Below, piece after piece: positions 53,907-63,424 of a stretch of DNA of 64,000 bases (its first letter is position 1; each line of letters opens with the position of its first letter). Made by a program: the position numbers and the translations under genes. The notes under the pieces were generated by a model. That model did not search any database, had not been told where the DNA came from, and was given only the letters and a program-made list of their open reading frames with translations. Source of the DNA: Mycobacterium sp. SMC-2 (GTDB lineage: Bacteria; Actinomycetota; Actinomycetes; Mycobacteriales; Mycobacteriaceae); assembly GCF_025263485.1 (NCBI RefSeq), contig NZ_CP079863.1, positions 2,294,001 to 2,358,000 on the forward strand, in the 5' to 3' direction.

Positions 53907-55268
53907 TTACCCGGCGACCCGGCCCAGCAGGTGGCGCAGCGCCTGCTCGAGGTCCGGCTGGCGGAACCGGTGCCCGACGGCGGTGAGCTTGTATGGCAGT
54001 ACCCGCTGGCTGGCGCACGCGAGTTCGCGTGCGCCCTGCTCGCCCAGCAGCACGCGGGGCCCCAGCGACGGCACCGGCAGCACCGCGGGCCGGTGCAGGA
54101 CGCGGGCCAGGGTGGCGGTGTACTCGCTGTTGCGAACCGGTTGTGGGGCAACGGCGTTGACGGGGCCCGATAGCGCGTCGTCCCACCATGCGCGGTGATA
54201 GATGTCGATCAGGTCGTCGATGCCGATCCACGACAGCCATTGCCGGCCGCTGCCGAGCCGGCCACCAAGCCCGGCGCTGAACAACGGACGCATCAGCTTC
54301 AACGTGCCGCCGCGCGGGGATTGCACGATGCCGGTGCGCACCCGCACCACCCGGACCCCGGCCTGCTCGGCGGGCTCGGTCGCCGCCTCCCAGTCGGCCA
54401 CCACGTCGGCGAGAAAACCGTCGCCCCCGTCGCTGTCCTCGGTGAGGATCTCGTCGCCGCGGTCGGAGCCGTAGTACCCGATCGCCGACGCTGAGATGAG
54501 TACCGCCGGCCGGTGCGGGGTCCGGCCCAGCGCTTCGGCCAGCCGGCGGGTCGGGCCAATCCGGCTCTCGCGGATCGCATGTCGATGCTTCTCGGTGAAC
54601 CGGCCGGCGATCGAGGCGCCCGCCAAATGGATCACGGCGTCCACGCGAGCGAACAGCCCCGGGTCGGGGTCGTCGGGATTCCACTGGCGCTCGTCGTCGC
54701 CCCTCGGGTCGCCGCGGACCAACCGGATGACGCGGTGGCCGCCGGTGCTCAGAAACGCCGTCAACGCCGAACCCACCAGCCCCGACGCCCCGGTGACCGC
54801 CACCGTCGCCGGGGTCAGCCCGCGCTCGGCGGCCAGCCGGTGCGCGGCCAGGTCGTCGGCCAGTTGACGGTGCCGGTAGGTGAACATGGGGCGCAGCAGC
54901 GACCCGGGCACCGGCGTGTCGACCCGGTCGATGACCCGGGTGCGGCCGTCACCGATGTCTTCGAAGTCGTGGGTGTGCCGCCAGCGCATCGCGATTCGCG
55001 CCGGCAGCGCCGCCGGCCCGTCACCGCCGATGGCGTCGACGAACCGCCTCGGCGGGTCGTAGCCGTCGGGTTGGTGGACGGCGACCCAACGCAGCCCGCC
55101 CGGCAGCTCCAGCGTCGCCCGCCCGTCCTTGAGCGAGGCGGCCTCGGTCACCAGCCGCATCGGCTGCCACGGCGGCGAGAGCCGGGCGAACGCGCCCGGC
55201 CTGGCGTGCCAGGCAAATACGTCGGCGATCGGCGCTTCCACCACGCTCGAATATTCCAGCCCCATCAC
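53907..55268 (-). CDS. TIGR01777-type SDR epimerase with N-terminal SRPBCC domain
   Basis: The 453-aa protein is a fusion. Residues 1-150 form an SRPBCC fold (LEYSSVVEAPIADVFAWHARPGAF). Residues 155-450 are an atypical SDR with VAVTGASGLVGSAL, DAVIHLAGASIAGRF and SASAIGYYG. This two-domain architecture is a known actinobacterial type. It starts 6 bp after the GT4 gene (GTG with ATG next), so it is in that operon. The substrate is unknown. Confidence 0.85.
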   Translation of the reverse strand: MMGLEYSSVVEAPIADVFAWHARPGAFARLSPPWQPMRLVTEAASLKDGRATLELPGGLRWVAVHQPDGYDPPRRFVDAIGGDGPAALPARIAMRWRHTHDFEDIGDGRTRVIDRVDTPVPGSLLRPMFTYRHRQLADDLAAHRLAAERGLTPATVAVTGASGLVGSALTAFLSTGGHRVIRLVRGDPRGDDERQWNPDDPDPGLFARVDAVIHLAGASIAGRFTEKHRHAIRESRIGPTRRLAEALGRTPHRPAVLISASAIGYYGSDRGDEILTEDSDGGDGFLADVVADWEAATEPAEQAGVRVVRVRTGIVQSPRGGTLKLMRPLFSAGLGGRLGSGRQWLSWIGIDDLIDIYHRAWWDDALSGPVNAVAPQPVRNSEYTATLARVLHRPAVLPVPSLGPRVLLGEQGARELACASQRVLPYKLTAVGHRFRQPDLEQALRHLLGRVAG

Positions 55269-55274
55269 TGCAGG

Positions 55275-56519
55275 TTAGCGGTTCGGCAAGGCATGTTCGA
55301 TGATGCGCATGCGTGGCTGGGGCTGCCGCTCGCCGCGCTTGGCCGCCAGATACACCTGCGCGGTTTCGCCCGCCACGGTGTTCCAGTCGAAGGCCGAGGT
55401 GAGCCGTTCGCGGGCGGCTCGGGCGCGCCGCTGGGCCGCATCCGGATCGTCGAGCACGACCCGCACGGCCGAGGCCAGCCGGGCGACGTCGCGCGGCGGG
55501 CAGGAGACCCCGGTCTGGCCGTTGATCACCGCCTCGCCCAGGCCCCCGATGTTGGACGTCACGAGCGGAGTGCCGGCGGCGGCGGCTTCCAGCGCGACGA
55601 TTCCGAACGGCTCGTAGTGGCTGGGCAGCACCGCGGCATCGGCCCGATGCAGCACCGCGAGCAGCTCGTCATGGCCGAGGTGCCCGACGAACCGGGTTCC
55701 CTTGAGCACCTTGTGCTTTCGGGCCTGCTCGACGAGCCACTCCTGCTGGGTGCCCTCCCCGGCGATGGTGAGCGTGGTGCCGGGGTGGGTGCGCCTGATT
55801 CGCGGCAGGGCGGCGATGACGTCGTGCACGCCCTTCTCGTACTCCAGCCGGCCGAGGTAGAGCAGTTCGGCGGGGCCGGTCCGCGGCCGCCGCTCGGCGA
55901 ACGGCCAGCGCGCGGCGTCGATGCCGTTGCGGATGACCGTGATTGCCGCGAGCCCGGGACCGAACAGCTCGGTGATCTCGTCGGCCATCGACGCCGAACA
56001 CGTGATCAGCGAATCCGATTCGCGTACCAACCAGGACTCGATGGCGTGCACCTGACGGCTGATGGCGCCGGACACCCAGCCCGAGTGCCGTCCGGCCTCG
56101 GTGGCGTGGATGGTGGAAACCATTGGCACGTCGTAGAACTGGGCGAGCGCGATCGCGGGATGGGCCACCAGCCAGTCGTGCGCGTGCACGACGTCGGGAC
56201 GCCACGGCCGGTTGGTGCCGCGCTGCGTCAGCGACAGCCCCTCGCGGACCATGGAATGGCCCATCGCCAGCGTCCACGCCATCATGTCGGCGCCGAAGGA
56301 GAATTCGTGCGGGTCCTGGGCGGCCGCGATCACCCGGACGCCGTCGACCACCTCGTCGGACGACGGGTGTGTGCTGGGATCGGTGCCCGAGGGGCGGCGG
56401 GACAGCACGAGGACCTCGTGCCCGGCCGCCGCGAGCGCGGTCGACAGGTGATGCACGTGCCGGCCGAGCCCGCCGATCACCACCGGCGGGTATTCCCACG
56501 ACACCATCAGGATTTTCAC
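55275..56519 (-). CDS. GT4 alpha-glucosyltransferase of MGLP/glycogen (Rv3032-like)
   Basis: The 414-aa GT-B enzyme starts MKILMVSWEYPPVVIGGLGRH with the donor-domain GT4 E-x7-E in HYEPFGIVALEAAAAGTPLV. It corresponds to Rv3032, the alpha-1,4-glucosyltransferase that elongates methylglucose lipopolysaccharide. The GH57 and methyltransferase genes of the same pathway lie directly upstream. Confidence 0.92.
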   Translation of the reverse strand: MKILMVSWEYPPVVIGGLGRHVHHLSTALAAAGHEVLVLSRRPSGTDPSTHPSSDEVVDGVRVIAAAQDPHEFSFGADMMAWTLAMGHSMVREGLSLTQRGTNRPWRPDVVHAHDWLVAHPAIALAQFYDVPMVSTIHATEAGRHSGWVSGAISRQVHAIESWLVRESDSLITCSASMADEITELFGPGLAAITVIRNGIDAARWPFAERRPRTGPAELLYLGRLEYEKGVHDVIAALPRIRRTHPGTTLTIAGEGTQQEWLVEQARKHKVLKGTRFVGHLGHDELLAVLHRADAAVLPSHYEPFGIVALEAAAAGTPLVTSNIGGLGEAVINGQTGVSCPPRDVARLASAVRVVLDDPDAAQRRARAARERLTSAFDWNTVAGETAQVYLAAKRGERQPQPRMRIIEHALPNR

Positions 56520-56614
56520 GCGCTATCCCTCTACCGCGGCCCGAGAGTCCCCAAAATGCCAGCCGCGGCGGCGTGTCGTCGTACAAACACGGTCGCTCGC
56601 GGGCGAAGCAACGC

Positions 56615-58207
56615 TCATCGGGGCAGCCTGCGGGCGTCCAGTGCGCCGAACAAACCGTCGGCGCGGTTCCATCCGTCGGCCAGCCGCTGCGCGGTGTCCC
56701 GCCGGCCCGACGCCAGCGCCCCGGCGATCTCCCGGGTGGCGTGGGCATGCAGGTGGGCGCGGTAGCGCGCGTAGTCGGCGGCCGAGTCCTTGCTCACCAT
56801 GAACGGCCAGTCGCTGGAGACCGTCAGCAGGGTCTCGCGCAGGATCTGGTCGGCCACGTGGTCGCGGGGGAGCGGCCCGTCGAGCGACGCCTGCTGCGAC
56901 AGCGCCTTGTCGACGGTGCTCAGCGCCGTGTCCACCACTTCGTTGTTGAGCTGAACCAGGTCGGCGACCTTGTCGCCGGCCCACACCTGCCAGTCCTTGC
57001 CCGAACCCCACGAACTGGGCGGCAATTCCACTGCGCGCCCGACGAATCCGCCGGCGATGGCGTCGCTGAGTGTTCCCACCCGCACGCCGGCGTCGGGCAG
57101 GGCGCGCAGCACCCGCTGCAGCCACGCCGGGCCCTCGTACCACCAGTGGCCGAACAGTTCGGTGTCGAAAGCGGCGACCACGTGGGCGGGCCGGCCGATC
57201 CGCTCGGATTCGCTCGTCAGCCGGTTGCGGACCACCTCGACGAAGTCGGCGACATGGCTGTCGACCGCGTGGTCGGCGCGCTCGGGATCGTAAGGCGCCT
57301 TGGCCTCCGACGCCACGTTGCGGCCGGTCACCCGAGCCGGCTTCAGCCCGCTGAGGTGGTCGTAGGTGTGGAAGTCGCGGTAGGCGGCGTGCCCCGGGTA
57401 ACCGGATTTGGGTGACCACACCCGATAGCTGACCTGCAGGTCGCGCCCGAACGCGACCACGCCGGTGTCGCCGACGGGTCGGCCCAGCGCGGTGTCGCCG
57501 TGCAGTGACGGGCCGTCGACCATGAAGTGGGTGACGCCCGCGGCCGCGTAGTCGTGTTCCATGCCGGGGGCGTAAGCGCATTCGGGCGCCCAGATCCCGC
57601 TCGGGCCCTGCCCTGTTCGCGTCCCGAGGCGCGACTGCGCGTCGGCCAGCCCCTCGCGCAGGGCGAACTCGCGTAGCCGCGGCGCGAGCAGCGGCTGGAA
57701 CGGGTGGGCCAGCGGGCCGCCGAGCAACTCGACCGTGCCGGCGTCGATCAGGCCGCGCAGCAGCGGGCTTCCGCCGTGCCGCCACCTGGTCGCGAAGTCC
57801 TCCAGCGCCGCGTCGGCCTCGGCGGATTCGCGGATCCCCAAGTCGCGCAACGCTTCCGGCGTGCATGACTGGTAGCCGGCCGACTTCGACCGGGGAGCCG
57901 ACCGCACGCTGGCGGCCTCGGCCGCCCGCAGCCGCCAGTTGGCCAGCCAGTGATGCATGCCATCAAGGCAGTACGGGTCGTCGAGCTGGGCGTTCACCAC
58001 CGGAGTGACGCCCAGGGTGATCAACCCGCGGCGGTCCTCGTCGGCCAGCGTGGTCAGCACCCGCATCAGCGGCAGGTAGGCCGCCGCCCAGGACTGGTAG
58101 AGCCACTCCTCGCCGACCGGCCACCGGCCATGATGGGCCAGCCACGGCAAGTGGGTGTGCAGAACCAGGGTGAACATGCCGGGCACCCGGTCGTGCGAAT
58201 TGCTCAC
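56615..58207 (-). CDS. GH57 1,4-alpha-glucan branching enzyme (Rv3031-like)
   Basis: The 530-aa protein has the GH57 order: LHTHLPWLAHHGRWPVGEEW at the start, the nucleophile glutamate in GIWAPECAY and the acid aspartate in FDTELFGHWWYEGP, then a C-terminal helical domain with the conserved SSWGSGKDW. It introduces branches in MGLP or glycogen. The ATG overlaps the stop of the upstream methyltransferase gene (ATGA). Confidence 0.92.
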   Translation of the reverse strand: MSNSHDRVPGMFTLVLHTHLPWLAHHGRWPVGEEWLYQSWAAAYLPLMRVLTTLADEDRRGLITLGVTPVVNAQLDDPYCLDGMHHWLANWRLRAAEAASVRSAPRSKSAGYQSCTPEALRDLGIRESAEADAALEDFATRWRHGGSPLLRGLIDAGTVELLGGPLAHPFQPLLAPRLREFALREGLADAQSRLGTRTGQGPSGIWAPECAYAPGMEHDYAAAGVTHFMVDGPSLHGDTALGRPVGDTGVVAFGRDLQVSYRVWSPKSGYPGHAAYRDFHTYDHLSGLKPARVTGRNVASEAKAPYDPERADHAVDSHVADFVEVVRNRLTSESERIGRPAHVVAAFDTELFGHWWYEGPAWLQRVLRALPDAGVRVGTLSDAIAGGFVGRAVELPPSSWGSGKDWQVWAGDKVADLVQLNNEVVDTALSTVDKALSQQASLDGPLPRDHVADQILRETLLTVSSDWPFMVSKDSAADYARYRAHLHAHATREIAGALASGRRDTAQRLADGWNRADGLFGALDARRLPR

Positions 58208-59013
58208 GGCGCTACCGCGATCGCGATCAGATCCAGGCTGTCGTCGATGTCCCGGCGGCCGCTTTCCACGATGTCGAAGTCGTCACATGTCACCGCGGCC
58301 ACATCCGCCGTCAGCTCCGGCGGCCAGGGCGCATCGGCCACCGCGCGCTCGATCTGCGCGTCGATGAGGGAGCCGCCGTGGCGGGCATCCATCTCCCGCA
58401 GCCGCGGACCGTGGAACAGCCCGCTGATCGACACCTCCCGAAAACCCGCGTCGACCAGCAATTCGGTCAGCTCGCCGGCGTTCAGTTCCCGGGTGTGGAA
58501 CGGGTTGATCGGGGTGTCGCGGCCGGGAGAGAACGTGATCCGGTTGGGTGTGGACACCATCAGCAATCCGCCGCGACGCAGCACCCGGGCGCACTCGGCG
58601 ACGAACTGTGCCTGATCCCACAGGTGCTCGATGACTTGGAAGTTGACCACAATATCCACTGACGCATCGGGAAGCGGCAGCTCGGCCAGGTTCGCCCGCA
58701 TGACCTCCACCCGGGGGTAGCGGGCGCGCACATGGGCCACGGCGGCCTCGTCGTAATCCACGGCCACGACCCGGCGGGCGACGCCGGCGATCAGGTCCGC
58801 GCCGTACCCCTCGCCGCAGCCGGCCTCGAGCACCTCGCGACCCGCGCAGCGTCCGGCCAGTCGCTGGTAAACCACCTGGTGGCGGCGGAACCAGTAGTTT
58901 TCGACGTCCAGATCGGGGATGGTGCGTTCCCCCGTCAGCGTCAGCACCGGGTCAGCCGCGGGCGAGGGATCGCCGGGGCTGTGCCAGGGAACGTCGGGGA
59001 CGGTTGCGCTCAT
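58204..59013 (-). CDS. SAM methyltransferase of the MGLP cluster (Rv3030-like)
   Basis: A class I methyltransferase (269 aa) with VLEAGCGEGYGADLIAG, DYDEAAVAHV and VVNFQVIEHLWDQAQFV. It matches Rv3030, which methylates glucose residues in MGLP. First gene of Rv3030-Rv3031, divergent from etfB. ATG at 59013. Confidence 0.9.
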   Translation of the reverse strand: MSATVPDVPWHSPGDPSPAADPVLTLTGERTIPDLDVENYWFRRHQVVYQRLAGRCAGREVLEAGCGEGYGADLIAGVARRVVAVDYDEAAVAHVRARYPRVEVMRANLAELPLPDASVDIVVNFQVIEHLWDQAQFVAECARVLRRGGLLMVSTPNRITFSPGRDTPINPFHTRELNAGELTELLVDAGFREVSISGLFHGPRLREMDARHGGSLIDAQIERAVADAPWPPELTADVAAVTCDDFDIVESGRRDIDDSLDLIAIAVAP

Positions 59014-59143
59014 CGCATAGGCAGGCTAACGCGAAGTGTCGGATTCGCGAACCGGGGAACCGGGCTACCCCGGTTGCGGACGGTAGACACGCCGCAAGAA
59101 CGTGCAGTACGACCCGCTATGGTGTGAAGGCAGGCTGCACAAA

Positions 59144-59159
59144 GTTACCGAGTAGTAAC
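59144..59159. promoter_or_regulatory. GTTAC-N6-GTAAC inverted repeat upstream of etfBA
   Basis: GTTAC (59144-59148) and GTAAC (59155-59159) are perfect inverses. It lies about 85 bp before etfB and 130 bp before the divergent methyltransferase. A longer GTTACG-N6-CGTAAC repeat occurs at 61408. Confidence 0.35.
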
Positions 59160-59241
59160 ACGACCGTGCGCTGCACAACGCGTATTGAAAGTCTCGTGGT
59201 CGACTGCTGCGAGACTCCTTCGAGGAGGACGAACCACACTC

Positions 59242-60033
59242 ATGACGAACATCGTGGTCCTGATCAAGCAGGTCCCAGACACCTGGTCGGAGCGCAAGCT
59301 GAACGACGGCGATTACACGCTGGACCGCGAGGCCGCCGACGCGGTGCTGGACGAGATCAACGAGCGCGCCGTCGAAGAGGCCCTGCAGATCCGCGAGCGG
59401 GAGGGTGGCGAGGGGTCGGTGACCGTGCTGACCGCGGGCCCCGAACGTGCCACCGAGGCGATCCGCAAGGCCCTGTCGATGGGAGCCGACAAGGCCGTAC
59501 ACCTCAAGGACGACGGCATGCACGGATCCTGCGTGGTGCAAACCGCGTGGGCGCTGGCGCGCGCGCTGGGCACCATCGAGGGCACCGAGCTCGTCATCGC
59601 CGGTAACGAGTCCACCGATGGCTCCGGCGGCGCGGTGCCGGCGATCATCGCCGAATACCTGGGCCTTCCGCAGCTGACCCACCTGCGCAAGCTGTCGATC
59701 GAGGGCGGAAAGGTCACCGGCGAGCGCGAGACCGACGAGGGCCTGTTCACGCTCGAGGCGTCGCTGCCCGCCGTGGTCAGTGTGACCGAGAAGATCAACG
59801 AGCCGCGCTTCCCCTCCTTCAAGGGCATCATGGCCGCGAAGAAGAAAGAGGTCACGGTGCTGACCCTGGCCGAAATCGGGGTGGAAAGCGACGAGGTCGG
59901 GCTTGCCAACGCCGGCTCGACGGTGCTGTCGTCGACGCCGAAGCCGCCGAAGACCGCGGGTGAGAAGGTCGCCGACGAGGGCGAGGGCGGTAATCAGATC
60001 GCGCAGTACCTGGTCGGCCAGAAGATCATCTAG
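59242..60033 (+). CDS. etfB: electron transfer flavoprotein beta subunit
   Basis: The 263-aa subunit starts MTNIVVLIKQVPDTWSERKL and has the ETF-beta signature region VTEKINEPRFPSFKGIMAAKKKEV. With EtfA it carries electrons from acyl-CoA dehydrogenases to the quinone pool. It corresponds to Rv3029c (fixA). The ATG at 59242 follows GAGGAGGA. etfA follows after 39 bp. Confidence 0.95.
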   Translation: MTNIVVLIKQVPDTWSERKLNDGDYTLDREAADAVLDEINERAVEEALQIREREGGEGSVTVLTAGPERATEAIRKALSMGADKAVHLKDDGMHGSCVVQTAWALARALGTIEGTELVIAGNESTDGSGGAVPAIIAEYLGLPQLTHLRKLSIEGGKVTGERETDEGLFTLEASLPAVVSVTEKINEPRFPSFKGIMAAKKKEVTVLTLAEIGVESDEVGLANAGSTVLSSTPKPPKTAGEKVADEGEGGNQIAQYLVGQKII

Positions 60034-60072
60034 ACGAGCACCCATCCCACAGACGAGAAGAGCGAAGAAATC

Positions 60073-61029
60073 ATGGCTGAAGTTTTGGTGCTCGTTGAGC
60101 ACGCCGAAGGCGCACTGAAGAAGGTCACCTCCGAACTCATCACCGCCGCCCGCGCGCTGGGCGAGCCGGCCGCCGTCGTGGTCGGCAAGCCCGGAACGGC
60201 CGCGCCGCTGGTCGACGGGCTGAAGGAGGCGGGCGCCGCCAAGATCTACGTCGCCGAGTCCGACGACGCCGAGAACTACCTGATCACCCCGGTGGTCGAC
60301 GTGCTGGCCGCGCTGGCCGAGTCGAACGCGCCCGCCGCCGTGCTGTTGTCCGCCAACGCCGACGGCAAGGAGGTCGCGGGCCGGCTCGCGGCCCGCATCG
60401 GATCCGGTCTGTTGGTCGACGTGGTCGGCGTCCAGGAGGGCAACAAGGCGGTGCACTCCATCTTCGGTGGTGCGTTCACCGTCGAGTCGCAGGCCAACGG
60501 CGATACCCCGGTCATCACGGTGCGCGGTGGCGCCATCGACGCCGAGCCGCAGGCCGGCGCCGGCGAGCAGGTCACCGTGGAGGTGCCCGCGGCCGCCGAG
60601 AACGCCACCAAGATCACGGCCCGCGAGCCCGCGGTTGCCGGTGACCGTCCGGAACTCACCGAGGCCAGCATCGTGGTGTCCGGTGGCCGCGGGGTGGGCA
60701 GCGCGGAGAACTTCAGCGTGGTCGAGGCGCTGGCCGACTCGCTGGGTGCCGCCGTCGGTGCGTCGCGCGCCGCGGTCGACTCCGGCTACTACCCGGGCCA
60801 GTTCCAGGTCGGCCAGACCGGCAAGACGGTGTCGCCGCAGCTCTACATCGCGCTGGGCATCTCCGGGGCCATCCAGCACCGGGCCGGCATGCAGACGTCC
60901 AAGACGATCGTCGCGGTCAACAAGGACGAAGAAGCGCCGATCTTCGAGATCGCCGACTACGGCGTGGTGGGCGACCTGTTCAAGGTCGCTCCGCAGCTGA
61001 CCGAAGCCATCAAGGCACGCAAGGGCTGA
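60073..61029 (+). CDS. etfA: electron transfer flavoprotein alpha subunit
   Basis: The 318-aa subunit has an N-terminal Rossmann-like domain and a C-terminal FAD domain with [36 protein letters not shown] and [16 protein letters not shown]. It corresponds to Rv3028c (fixB). A strong terminator follows 16 bp after the stop. Confidence 0.96.
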   Translation: MAEVLVLVEHAEGALKKVTSELITAARALGEPAAVVVGKPGTAAPLVDGLKEAGAAKIYVAESDDAENYLITPVVDVLAALAESNAPAAVLLSANADGKEVAGRLAARIGSGLLVDVVGVQEGNKAVHSIFGGAFTVESQANGDTPVITVRGGAIDAEPQAGAGEQVTVEVPAAAENATKITAREPAVAGDRPELTEASIVVSGGRGVGSAENFSVVEALADSLGAAVGASRAAVDSGYYPGQFQVGQTGKTVSPQLYIALGISGAIQHRAGMQTSKTIVAVNKDEEAPIFEIADYGVVGDLFKVAPQLTEAIKARKG

Positions 61030-61045
61030 GCTCCTCGGCTTGAGC

Positions 61046-61072
61046 AGCCCCCGACACCCGGTGTCGGGGGCT
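61046..61072 (+). terminator. terminator after etfBA
   Basis: AGCCCCCGACAC and GTGTCGGGGGCT are perfect inverses around CCG, followed by CTCTCG. The 12-bp GC-rich stem is a typical mycobacterial terminator lacking a long U-tract. Confidence 0.75.
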
Positions 61073-61114
61073 CTCGCGTATGCGACACGCGCGCTGCCCT
61101 GGACCCGAAGGGGC

Positions 61115-61399
61115 CTATCGGTTTCCGCGCTCGGCCGGCGCAATGCGGGTACGGCTGTCGGCGCTGTGGCGGCGCGTGACCTCCGCGAGCTCGCGGGCGG
61201 CGCGCGCCGTCTCACGGGCTTGGCGCGCCCGCGCAATGGCATCCCCCAGGTCGGGCGCGGGCACCCGCTCATCGGCGGCACGGCGTCGGGCGCGGGAGCG
61301 GTGAGACTTCTGCCGGCACGCCCCACTGCAGTAGCGCGCGTCGGCGCGACCGTAGAAGGCCGTGCCGCACTGCCAACACTGCACGCGACACGCGGCCAT
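61115..61399 (-). CDS. small zinc-ribbon protein
   Basis: The 94-aa protein has two Cys pairs, VQCWQCGTAF and ARYCSGACRQKSHR, forming a compact treble-clef or zinc ribbon in the first 35 residues. A long Arg/Ala-rich helix follows (about 36-85). Such proteins are usually uncharacterised nucleic-acid binders. An inverted repeat lies 9 bp before the ATG. Confidence 0.65.
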   Translation of the reverse strand: MAACRVQCWQCGTAFYGRADARYCSGACRQKSHRSRARRRAADERVPAPDLGDAIARARQARETARAARELAEVTRRHSADSRTRIAPAERGNR

Positions 61400-61407
61400 A
61401 ACGGCAT

Positions 61408-61425
61408 GTTACGACTATTCGTAAC
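61408..61425. promoter_or_regulatory. GTTACG-N6-CGTAAC inverted repeat
   Basis: The arms GTTACG (61408-61413) and CGTAAC (61420-61425) are perfect inverses. It lies between the zinc-ribbon gene and the histidine kinase gene, close to the former's start. Confidence 0.4.
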
Positions 61426-61592
61426 GCATAGCAAACCCCTAAAATTTTCGTCTTTGGGACTGCTAAGGTGGCTTCTACCGGCGAAGCAAGGAGTAACCCC
61501 GACGGTGACTCGGCCAGCCCAGCAAACAATTTTCAGCTGGGGCTCTGACTTGGCTTCCCGGCCGCCAGGCATCAGTCGGGGAGGGTCGGGAG

Positions 61593-63299
61593 ATGCGTGA
61601 AGACGAGGGTAAATCGGCTTTCGGGCTGCGTCGCCCCGACTATCTGAGCCGGATGCACGAGCAACTTGACGAGTTGGTTGCCGACCGCCAGCAGATGGGA
61701 CAGCTGCTACAGGTGGCGATCGAGATCGGGTCCGATCTCGATCTCGACGCCATCTTGCGTCGCATCGTGGCCGCCGCAATAGGCATGACCGGCGCCCGCT
61801 ACGGAGCCATCGGGGTGTGGGGACTCGAGGGAACCCTCGCCTCATTCGTGCATAGCGGAATGGACCCCGAAGCGGTGCGGCTGATCGGTCATCTGCCGGT
61901 GGGCAAAGGCGTGCTGGGCGCCCTGCGCGACCGCACCGAGCCGCTGCGCATGACCGACCTGTCCGGCGATCCGATCGCCGTTGGATTCCCGGAGCACCAC
62001 CCGCCGATGCGGGCCTTCCTCGGGATGCCCGTCATCATCCGCGGCGCGGTGTTCGGCAGCCTGTATGTGACCGACGATCGACCCGGGCGAAGCTTCAGCG
62101 ACGCCGACGAGATCACCGTGCAGGCGCTCGCCTCGGCGGCATCGGTGGCGATCGACAACGCCCGGCTGTTCGACCGGGCCCGCGTGGGCGCCCGATGGAC
62201 CGACGCCAGCCGCGAGATCAGCAACGCCCTGCTCTCCGAGTCGCGCCCGGATCTATGCCCGCTGCAGCTGATCGCCGAACGCGCAGCGCAGCTCACCGAC
62301 GCCGAGCAGGCGATCGTCCTCGTGCCAGCCGACCCCGACCAACCAAGCGATGAGGTAGACCGCCTGGTCGTGTCCGTGGCGGTTGGCCTACACGCCAAAG
62401 AGGTTCTGGGTCAAGAGGTTCCGGTCAAGGGATCCACCACCGGCGAGGTATTCCGGTCCGGGCGACCCCTGCTCACCGAGACGTTTCGTCGTCCCATCCG
62501 CGCGTTCACCGACGTCGGCGAGCGACCCGCGATCCTGATGCCCCTGCGATCCGACCAGCAGACGCTCGGCGTCATCATTGTGGCCCGCAACACCGACGCG
62601 CGTCCTTTCGAAGAAGGGCACCTCGACCTCGTTCGCGACTTCGCCGACCATGCCGCGATCGCCCTCACGCTGGCCACCGAACGACGGAACGCGCGCGAGC
62701 TCAGCGTGTTGGTCGACCGGGAGCGCATCGCCCGCGACCTGCACGACCAGGTGATCAGCCGTGTCTTCACCGTCGGTATGGACCTGCAAGGCATCGCCGC
62801 CCGCCTCCGCTCACCGCAACTCGCGGCGCGGCTGACCCAATCCGTGAACGAGCTGCAGGACGTCATCGACGACATCCGGCGCACCGTCTTTGATCTGCAG
62901 CACCCGCCGTCCCGGCGGCGCAGTTTCGCCGAGCGTGTCCAGGACGCGATCTCGCGCCTCACCGACGACCACGAGGGGACGACCCTGCGCATGGCGGGGA
63001 CGATGACCGCGGTGGGCGACGAACTCGCCGCACACGCCGAAGCCGTCATCAGCGAAGCGCTCAGCAACGCGGTGCGCCAGTCGCGCGCCGCGACCGTCGC
63101 CGTCGACGTCACCGTCACGGACGAGCTGCTCATCGAGATCACCGACGACGGGGACGGGGCCGCCTCGGGCAACCAGGGCCACGGGGGCCTTGAGGAGATC
63201 GCCCGCCGCGCCAAGGAGCTCGGGGGCGATTGCGCGATTTTTTGTCCGTCCAACGGCGGCACCCGGGTCCGCTGGAGCGCACCGCTGCAGAGTCGCTGA
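61593..63299 (+). CDS. DevS/DosT-like GAF-GAF sensor histidine kinase
   Basis: The 568-aa protein has GAF-A (about 48-190), GAF-B (about 215-360), a HisKA_3 dimerisation helix with RERIARDLHDQVISRVF (phospho-acceptor His in LHDQ), and an HATPase_c with EALSNAVRQS, ITDDGDG and GHGGLEEI. The GAF-A loop GFPEHHPPMRAFLG matches the segment around the heme-ligand histidine of mycobacterial DevS and DosT (here His135/136), so heme-based O2/NO/CO sensing is plausible. No response-regulator gene follows in the window. ATG at 61593. Confidence 0.88.
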   Translation: MREDEGKSAFGLRRPDYLSRMHEQLDELVADRQQMGQLLQVAIEIGSDLDLDAILRRIVAAAIGMTGARYGAIGVWGLEGTLASFVHSGMDPEAVRLIGHLPVGKGVLGALRDRTEPLRMTDLSGDPIAVGFPEHHPPMRAFLGMPVIIRGAVFGSLYVTDDRPGRSFSDADEITVQALASAASVAIDNARLFDRARVGARWTDASREISNALLSESRPDLCPLQLIAERAAQLTDAEQAIVLVPADPDQPSDEVDRLVVSVAVGLHAKEVLGQEVPVKGSTTGEVFRSGRPLLTETFRRPIRAFTDVGERPAILMPLRSDQQTLGVIIVARNTDARPFEEGHLDLVRDFADHAAIALTLATERRNARELSVLVDRERIARDLHDQVISRVFTVGMDLQGIAARLRSPQLAARLTQSVNELQDVIDDIRRTVFDLQHPPSRRRSFAERVQDAISRLTDDHEGTTLRMAGTMTAVGDELAAHAEAVISEALSNAVRQSRAATVAVDVTVTDELLIEITDDGDGAASGNQGHGGLEEIARRAKELGGDCAIFCPSNGGTRVRWSAPLQSR

Positions 63300-63331
63300 A
63301 CCCGGGCTCTTGAGGGGGGAGCCCGGGTTCA
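63297..63331 (+). terminator. terminator overlapping the kinase stop codon
   Basis: TGAACCCGGGCTC (63297-63309) and GAGCCCGGGTTCA (63319-63331) are perfect 13-bp inverses with a 9-base loop. The stem begins at the TGA stop codon itself. Confidence 0.65.
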
Positions 63332-63424
63332 GCGCTCCCGCAACCACATCTCGTCACCTGACGTGCACGGACACGTCACAGCCACGACGCCGACTCGCTC
63401 ATCGACTACGCAACGTTGGTCGAC

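Noticed and set aside
59065..61845. 926-codon frame opposite etfBA
   Set aside because: A shadow frame covering two conserved flavoprotein genes, the terminator and the zinc-ribbon gene.
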